This document shows positions 5,620 through 9,753 of a stretch of DNA of 9,753 nt, one piece after another. The notes below the pieces were generated by a model, which did no database searches, was not told the origin of the DNA, and saw nothing but the letters and a program-made list of their open reading frames with translations. The position numbers and the translations under genes are program-made. The DNA lies in assembly GCA_964624795.1 (NCBI GenBank), contig CAZUZS010000120.1:1-9753 (forward strand), read 5' to 3'. Origin of the DNA: CAZUZS01 sp964624795 (lineage in GTDB: Bacteria > Calditrichota > Calditrichia > RBG-13-44-9). Within the stretch, counting starts at the first letter, position 1. Every line of letters begins with the position of its first letter.

Positions 5620-6231
5620 TTCCTCAGAATCATCGAAATCCGCCACAACAACCTTGCTTGGCCTTATCAAGCGATTGTGGATGCGGTAACCCTCCTGAAA
5701 CACCTCGACAACTTTATGATGTTTTTCCTTATCAGGAGTTTTCTGCATCATCATTGCTTCGTGAAATTGGGGATCGAAATCGCTGCCGATCGCTTCTATT
5801 TTCTCCAATCCCATATCGATGAGTATCTGGTGGAATTTCTGGTAAATCAGCCTGGCTCCTTCCAGGATCGAGTTCTCATCAGCATCGTCTCCCGATTTTT
5901 CGATCATGTGATTCAAGTCGTCCATTACCGGCAGAAGCTTCTTGATGAGCTCACCTTTTATGTAGTCCGAGAATTCGACCTGGTCCCGCTCAATACGCTT
6001 TTTGTAATTCGAGAACTCCGCCCTCAAACGCAGGAAATTCTCATTCAATTCCTCATACTTCTCCTGATACTCATTTGCCTTTTGTTTCATTTTCTCTATT
6101 GTTTCCGATTCCGGCGTTTGCTCTTCTTCTACATCTTTGTCTTTGGCTTCTTCTGTTGCCTCGGATTTGTTCTGTTTTTCTTCCAAAAAGTTGACAAATA
6201 TATTTTTGGCATTTTTCTTCTTTTCGTTCAT
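5608..6231 (-). CDS. grpE: GrpE, DnaK nucleotide exchange factor
   Basis: A 207-residue GrpE, slightly longer than the E. coli protein (197). The acidic, low-complexity N-terminus (about 20-45) leads into a long coiled coil (about 43-82, dimer stalk), a four-helix region, and the C-terminal beta domain with the family signature FDPQFHEA (152-159) and GYRIHNRLIRPSKVVV (181-196). It releases ADP from DnaK and acts as a thermosensor in several bacteria. ATG at 6231 is chosen because AGGAGGT lies 10 nt upstream. The longer reading from TTG at 6252 would place the start on top of that ribosome site. It follows dnaK on the same strand after 164 nt containing two strong hairpins. No dnaJ follows it. 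Confidence 0.96.
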   Translation of the reverse strand: MNEKKKNAKNIFVNFLEEKQNKSEATEEAKDKDVEEEQTPESETIEKMKQKANEYQEKYEELNENFLRLRAEFSNYKKRIERDQVEFSDYIKGELIKKLLPVMDDLNHMIEKSGDDADENSILEGARLIYQKFHQILIDMGLEKIEAIGSDFDPQFHEAMMMQKTPDKEKHHKVVEVFQEGYRIHNRLIRPSKVVVADFDDSEEKAN

Positions 6232-6241
6232 TCTACCTAAT

Positions 6242-6248
6242 ACCTCCT
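6242..6248 (-). promoter_or_regulatory. Ribosome binding site fixing the grpE start
   Basis: AGGAGGT on the minus strand, 10 nt before ATG 6231. It excludes the TTG start at 6252. Confidence 0.7.
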
Positions 6249-6304
6249 GCAACCATAGATTTCAAGAGAAATATTTTTCTCCACATGCCCGATGTTTTGA
6301 CGCA

Positions 6305-6334
6305 GGCATCCGGCTAATTTTACATCCGGATGCC
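6305..6334. repeat. Perfect 9-bp hairpin in the dnaK-grpE spacer
   Basis: The arms GGCATCCGG (6305-6313) and CCGGATGCC (6326-6334) flank a 12-nt loop. In the transcript it lies between dnaK and grpE. There is no U-tract. Confidence 0.65.
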
Positions 6335-6343
6335 GAAGTATTC

Positions 6344-6383
6344 AGGAGGATTTCATCTCCTCAACCCAATATGAAATCCCCCT
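6344..6383. repeat. 13-nt inverted repeat after dnaK
   Basis: Arms 6344-6356 (AGGAGGATTTCAT) and 6371-6383 (ATGAAATCCCCCT) pair at 12 of 13 positions around a 14-nt loop. It starts 13 nt after the dnaK stop codon on the minus strand. The next bases (GAATAC) are not a U-tract, so full termination is unlikely. mRNA processing, 3'-end protection of dnaK mRNA, or partial attenuation before grpE are possible. Confidence 0.65.
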
Positions 6384-6395
6384 AAAACTGTTATT

Positions 6396-8312
6396 TTATT
6401 TATCTTTGTTATCGTCGTCTACTACTTCGTAATCGGCTTCTTCCACTTTCTCCTGAGATTCACCCGAAGCAGTTTCGTCCTTCTCCTGCTCCTGCGCTCC
6501 CTGGGAACCGGCAGACTGCTGATACATCTGTGAGGAAGCCTCGCTCCAGGCCTGGTTAAGACCTTCGGTAGCAGATTTGATTTCCTCAAGTACATCGGTC
6601 TTGAGCGCTTCTTTCAACCGGCTCACGGCTGCCTCAATCTTATTTTTTGTGGTGGCATCCAGTTTATCGCCGGTATCTTTCAGATTTTTCTCCGTCTGAT
6701 AAACCAATTGATCACCGGCATTCCTGGCATCGATTACTTCACGACGTTTTTTATCCTCTGCCACGTGCTCTTTGGCATCGTTCACCATTTTATCGATTTC
6801 CTGATCGCTCAAGCCGGAACTGGCTTCGATGCGAATGCTCTGTTCTTTGCCAGACGCCATGTCTTTGGCCGCCACATTCAGAATTCCGTTGGCATCGATA
6901 TCAAAAGTGACTTCGACTTTTGGCACACCACGCGGTGCCGGGGGAATGCCGTCCAGGATAAATCTACCCAGTGTCCGGTTGTCACGCGCGAATTCCCTCT
7001 CGCCCTGCAACACATGAATTTCCACCGAAGTCTGGTTATCAGCGGCGGTGGTAAACACCTCGCTCTTTCGCGTGGGGATGGTAGTATTCCGTTCAATCAG
7101 CTTGGTTGCCACATTGCCCAGCGTTTCGATGCCCAGCGACAATGGCGTGACATCCAACAATAGCACGTCTTTCACATCGCCGGCCAAGACGCCGCCCTGA
7201 ATTGCCGCGCCAACTGCCACAACTTCATCCGGGTTGATTCCCTTATGCGGCTCTTTCCTGAAAAATCCCTTAACAAGTTCCTGAACCTGTGGAATTCGGG
7301 TTGAGCCACCCACCAGGATAACCTCATCAATATCTTCCGGTTTCATACTGGCATCATTCATGGCCTTTTCGACCGGTCCTAAAGTCCTGCGGAGCTGGTC
7401 ATCCACAAGCGATTCAAACTTGGCCCGGGTCAGGGTCATCTGTAAATGTTTGGGACCGTTGGCATCCGCCGTGATAAACGGCAGGTTTATGTCGGTCTGC
7501 TGGGTGCTGCTCAATTCTATTTTCGCCTTTTCCGCAGCTTCCCGCAAACGCTGCAGCGCCATCGGGTCTTTTCGCAGATCGATTCCATTCTCTTTCTTGA
7601 ATTCATCAGCAATCCAGTCCACAATGCGCTGATCGAAATTATCGCCGCCCAAGTGCGTGTCGCCATTGGTCGATTTAACTTCAAACACGCCGTCGCCGAT
7701 TTCCAGAATCGAGATATCAAATGTTCCGCCGCCGAGATCGTACACGGCAATCTTCTCATTCTTTTTCTTGTCCAGCCCGTAAGCCAGGGAAGCCGCGGTC
7801 GGCTCATTGATAATTCGCAGCACGTTTAATCCCGCAATCTCGCCGGCCTCTTTGGTAGCTTTGCGCTGGCTGTCATTAAAATAGGCAGGAACGGTGATCA
7901 CCGCATCGGTGACCTTCTCCCCCAGGTAGTCCTCCGCCGTCTGTTTCATTTTTTGAAGAATCATGGCGGATACTTCCTGCGGTGTATATTCCTTTCCGCG
8001 GACTTCCGTCACCGCCAGGTTGTGGGTGCCCGACTTCACCTTGTAGGGGACCATTTTGGTTTCTTCCGGCACCTCTTCCAGTCGACGCCCCATAAAACGT
8101 TTAATTGAATAAACGGTATTTTCAGGATTGGTTATCATTTGTCGTTTTGCCGGCGCTCCGGTCAGAACCTCACCTGTTTTTGTGAATCCCACCACCGATG
8201 GCGTGGTTCTGGCACCTTCCGAGTTTGGTATAACGACCGGTTCGCCGCCTTCCATTACCGCAACGACCGAATTTGTTGTTCCTAAATCAATTCCAATTAC
8301 CTTCTTAGCCAT
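6396..8312 (-). CDS. dnaK: Molecular chaperone DnaK (Hsp70)
   Basis: A complete 638-residue Hsp70, the same size as E. coli DnaK. The nucleotide-binding domain has IGIDLGTTNS (6-15), VITVPAYFNDSQRKA (138-152), INEPTAASLAYGL (168-180), YDLGGGTFDIS (191-201) and VILVGGSTRIPQVQEL (331-346). The interdomain linker VKDVLLLDVTP (380-390) is followed by the substrate-binding domain and helical lid, a Q/S/G-rich segment, and the acidic tail ending EEADYEVVDDDNKDK. It folds and refolds proteins in the cytosol by ATP cycling with a DnaJ partner (not in this window) and GrpE (next gene). AAGGAGGT lies 8 nt before the ATG. Only 23 nt separate it from the ferritin-like gene upstream, so it is probably read through from there. 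Confidence 0.99.
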   Translation of the reverse strand: MAKKVIGIDLGTTNSVVAVMEGGEPVVIPNSEGARTTPSVVGFTKTGEVLTGAPAKRQMITNPENTVYSIKRFMGRRLEEVPEETKMVPYKVKSGTHNLAVTEVRGKEYTPQEVSAMILQKMKQTAEDYLGEKVTDAVITVPAYFNDSQRKATKEAGEIAGLNVLRIINEPTAASLAYGLDKKKNEKIAVYDLGGGTFDISILEIGDGVFEVKSTNGDTHLGGDNFDQRIVDWIADEFKKENGIDLRKDPMALQRLREAAEKAKIELSSTQQTDINLPFITADANGPKHLQMTLTRAKFESLVDDQLRRTLGPVEKAMNDASMKPEDIDEVILVGGSTRIPQVQELVKGFFRKEPHKGINPDEVVAVGAAIQGGVLAGDVKDVLLLDVTPLSLGIETLGNVATKLIERNTTIPTRKSEVFTTAADNQTSVEIHVLQGEREFARDNRTLGRFILDGIPPAPRGVPKVEVTFDIDANGILNVAAKDMASGKEQSIRIEASSGLSDQEIDKMVNDAKEHVAEDKKRREVIDARNAGDQLVYQTEKNLKDTGDKLDATTKNKIEAAVSRLKEALKTDVLEEIKSATEGLNQAWSEASSQMYQQSAGSQGAQEQEKDETASGESQEKVEEADYEVVDDDNKDK

Positions 8313-8335
8313 TTTAACAAACCTCCTTAAAATTT

Positions 8336-8818
8336 TTAAATCTCTGCGTTGAAACGCATGAGTATTCTTTCCAATTTTTCAACGAATAGCAGGTTTTCTT
8401 CTCTGATGTGACGAAGCAATTCTGCTATTTTACCGAAGCCGTAATCCTCGGCGAAATTTTCATGTTCTGCCAGTCTCCCGCGCTGCTCCGATTCCTTATC
8501 CAGAATTCTCTGAAAGTCGCCGGTGGGAAAGAGATTTCCCGTATCTTCAGGATTTTCCGCCTCTCCACCCAATTCTTTTATGGATCCGGCAATTTTGTCC
8601 GCATGTTCCTGTTTTTCCTTGACAAGTTCGGTCAACTCGTCACTCAAGTGCCGGTAAGCCAGTTGCTCGCTCTCCAGCAGAATTATTCGGTTCAGTTGTG
8701 CTATCTCCACATAATCTTCTTTCAAATATTCCAGCATCTGCTTTTTGTGCTTGCCGTTTCCGTGGCTCTCTACATCAAATTTTGTAATTAAAGTATCGAT
8801 CCAACTTCGTTCGCTCAT
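8336..8818 (-). CDS. Ferritin-like four-helix protein in the chaperone cluster
   Basis: A 160-residue, highly charged, mostly helical protein. Four helices are predicted at about 27-50, 52-82, 101-125 and 129-155, in the two-pair arrangement of ferritin-like/rubrerythrin-type bundles, with GG (84-85) after helix 2 as in that superfamily. Candidate metal-site residues are Glu49, Glu71-His72, Glu109/Glu111 and Glu140/Glu141. However, the helix-2 motif reads KQEH rather than ExxH, and helix 4 lacks the matching His, so a working di-iron site is doubtful. The start at 8818 is chosen because AAGGAG lies 6 nt upstream; a longer frame from 8890 has no such site. It lies between hsp20 (101 nt) and dnaK (23 nt) on the same strand. 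The family call is moderate: another helical-bundle family cannot be excluded. Confidence 0.85.
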   Translation of the reverse strand: MSERSWIDTLITKFDVESHGNGKHKKQMLEYLKEDYVEIAQLNRIILLESEQLAYRHLSDELTELVKEKQEHADKIAGSIKELGGEAENPEDTGNLFPTGDFQRILDKESEQRGRLAEHENFAEDYGFGKIAELLRHIREENLLFVEKLERILMRFNAEI

Positions 8819-8824
8819 CTGCCT

Positions 8825-8830
8825 CTCCTT
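8825..8830 (-). promoter_or_regulatory. Ribosome binding site fixing the ferritin-like gene start
   Basis: AAGGAG on the minus strand, 6 nt before ATG 8818. It rejects the longer start at 8890. Confidence 0.7.
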
Positions 8831-8919
8831 CACTTTCGCCGCAATCTCTGGTGAACGGTGTTTGGCCCCAAAGTAAGGTCTTGCAACCACTCACCGATAG
8901 AAAACAAAGTGCTCACCGT

Positions 8920-9309
8920 TTAATTTATTTGAATTACTTTAGGTTTCGCCTTTTCTTTTTTCCCGATGGTGACCTTGAGAATTCCATGATTGTACTCAGC
9001 AACAATCTTTTCCGGATTGAGATCTTCTTCCAGCTCAAAGGCACGATGAAAAAATACATCATCGGTCTCCCGCATCAGGTATTCCCCATCGATTTTGGGG
9101 TTCTCGCGTTGACCCGAAATGTGGAGCACGCCGTCTTCCACTTTCACATTCAAATTTTCTTTCATGATTCCTGGCATCTCTGCCAGCACGACAATTGAAT
9201 CACCCGTTTCATAAATATCCACCGACGGCTTTATGGTAATTTTTCTTCCATTCGAAGCTAATTGGCGATCATATTCTCTTGCCACATTATTTTGAAAACC
9301 TGACAACAT
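8920..9309 (-). CDS. Small heat shock protein Hsp20 (alpha-crystallin domain)
   Basis: A 129-residue small heat shock protein. The alpha-crystallin domain spans about 28-116: the opening strand VDIYETGDSIVVLAEMPG (30-47), LHISGQR (62-68), FFHRAFELEEDLNPEKI (86-102) and the hallmark GILKV (109-113). The tail has the IxI motif (IQI, 126-128) that docks subunits into oligomers. The N-terminal arm is short (about 27 residues). It binds unfolding proteins without ATP and passes them to DnaK, whose gene lies two genes downstream. AGGAGG lies 7 nt before the ATG. It is the first gene of the hsp20, ferritin-like, dnaK, grpE series and has a candidate promoter and operator upstream. Confidence 0.96.
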   Translation of the reverse strand: MLSGFQNNVAREYDRQLASNGRKITIKPSVDIYETGDSIVVLAEMPGIMKENLNVKVEDGVLHISGQRENPKIDGEYLMRETDDVFFHRAFELEEDLNPEKIVAEYNHGILKVTIGKKEKAKPKVIQIN

Positions 9310-9367
9310 TTTTATTCCTCCTTTTTTCTTTCGTTTTTATCCTTACACTTACAAAGTTGATGCCAAA

Positions 9368-9396
9368 AATATAAATAAGCGATAAATCATTGTTAG
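9368..9396 (-). promoter_or_regulatory. Possible hsp20 promoter
   Basis: CTAACA (9396 to 9391) as -35 and TATATT (9373 to 9368) as -10 with a 17-nt spacer, giving a 5' leader of about 50 nt. The match to sigma-70 is moderate (4/6 and 5/6). No clear sigma-32 or CIRCE element is present. Confidence 0.35.
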
Positions 9397-9408
9397 TATA
9401 TGATTTAT
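9382..9408. promoter_or_regulatory. Candidate operator: 8-bp inverted repeat upstream of hsp20
   Basis: Perfect arms ATAAATCA (9382-9389) and TGATTTAT (9401-9408) around 11 nt. It overlaps the -35 box and spacer of the candidate hsp20 promoter, the usual place for a repressor site. Arms and spacing do not match CIRCE. Confidence 0.45.
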
Positions 9409-9454
9409 AAGAGTATTATTTTATCCCGGAAAAATCCAGGGGAAGCAGGCGTCT

Positions 9455-9584
9455 TGTCAGAATAGAGTATTTATCTGTCATCATGACAAACTCCACACCG
9501 GATTGATCCATTTCTGGCAAATTGACATTACCTGGAAAATTTATGTCATGGAATGTTGTGCACAGAACAGGCATTTTCCTGTCA
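9455..9584. promoter_or_regulatory. Cluster of TGTCA/TGACA motifs
   Basis: The pentamer TGTCA or its complement TGACA occurs at 9455, 9476, 9484, 9523, 9544 and 9580. The copies at 9476 and 9484 form the palindrome TGTCAT-C-ATGACA (9476-9488). Two pairs are 21 nt apart (9455/9476 and 9523/9544), about two helical turns. It may be a regulator-binding array upstream of hsp20 or of a gene beyond the window. Confidence 0.35.
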
Positions 9585-9753
9585 AGGAATGCGGCGCCGG
9601 GCGACGATTGAGGTATGGGCATTGCTCCAAGCATTCAGGAGAGTTGGAAGATTGGCATGGAGCCAAATTACAGCCGGCAAGCCAGCACGATTCTCATTCT
9701 AAAATCTTTGCAGATTTAAAATATCAATCCACCCCAACTTTATCTCTATTTTA

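Larger units (their letters stand above)
9310..9753. other. Upstream region of hsp20, no convincing gene
   Basis: 444 nt. It holds the hsp20 ribosome site (AGGAGG, 9317-9322), the candidate promoter and operator, and a cluster of six TGTCA/TGACA pentamers at 9455-9584, including a 13-nt palindrome. A 72-codon minus-strand frame (9416-9634) lacks a ribosome site and resembles nothing I know. From about 9640 to the end I see nothing definite. Confidence 0.6.

Noticed and set aside
5580..5620. tRNA-like T-arm resemblance (CCCCGATTCGG)
   Set aside because: No acceptor stem, anticodon arm or D arm can be drawn around it.
5539..6240. 233-codon plus-strand ORF opposite grpE
   Set aside because: Exact antisense shadow of a well-supported grpE; the Phe/Leu-rich product reflects the complement of acidic and lysine codons.
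8860..8919. CIRCE-like element before the ferritin-like gene
   Set aside because: On the minus strand AGCACT and GAGTG occur, but the spacing is 15 nt instead of 10 and the outer bases do not match TTAGCACTC-N9-GAGTGCTAA.
9416..9634. 72-codon minus-strand ORF upstream of hsp20
   Set aside because: No Shine-Dalgarno sequence before its ATG, a stop codon immediately upstream, no recognisable domain. Its last residues DFSGIK also occur near the start of the 2-940 protein, but six residues can match by chance.
1..9753. CRISPR array, insertion sequence, prophage or toxin-antitoxin pair
   Set aside because: No regularly spaced repeats, transposase, integrase, phage structural gene or recognised toxin/antitoxin motif in any frame.

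Overview
This looks like a piece of a draft bacterial genome (a scaffold with one run of exactly 100 Ns, 2832-2931). Base composition is moderate, with AT-rich intergenic stretches. No rRNA, tRNA, phage, IS or CRISPR signature is visible. The DUF5683-type protein next to a YfiM/DUF2279-type protein, plus csrA and a bacterial deoxyhypusine-synthase-like protein, suggest a Gram-negative lineage of the FCB/KSB1/Calditrichota kind. That placement is inference only.

Layout. (1) 2-940, plus strand: a complete or nearly complete deoxyhypusine-synthase-like protein, the only plus-strand gene. A short convergent spacer follows, with a hairpin and a TCTTTNN heptamer tract. (2) 1128-2831, minus: a tightly overlapping set of a diacylglycerol/lipid kinase (5' end lost in the N gap), a DUF5683 membrane protein and a YfiM-like membrane protein. 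(3) 3010-4515, minus: ridA (best start is TTG at 3390), a YciO/Sua5-family protein and a four-helix membrane protein; the last two overlap by 4 nt. (4) 4516-5607: csrA with its own likely promoter, flanked by two noncoding stretches. The downstream one (4516-4886) is rich in GGA triplets and small hairpins on the strand opposite csrA. The upstream one (5124-5607) carries a chain of inverted repeats. (5) 5608-9309, minus: a protein-quality-control cluster transcribed hsp20, ferritin-like helical protein, dnaK, grpE. No dnaJ and no hrcA are present in the window. (6) 9310-9753: upstream region of hsp20 with an inverted repeat overlapping a possible promoter, and a cluster of TGTCA/TGACA pentamers.

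How the genes work together. DnaK and GrpE are the ATP-driven chaperone and its nucleotide exchange factor, and Hsp20 holds unfolding proteins for DnaK. A ferritin-like protein sits between them, which may link iron or redox stress to the chaperones. RidA removes reactive enamine/imine intermediates. The lipid kinase and two small membrane proteins probably act on the envelope. CsrA is a global RNA-binding regulator. No fliW lies beside it, and the GGA-rich neighbouring stretch is the best candidate here for an undescribed regulatory RNA, though the evidence is only suggestive.
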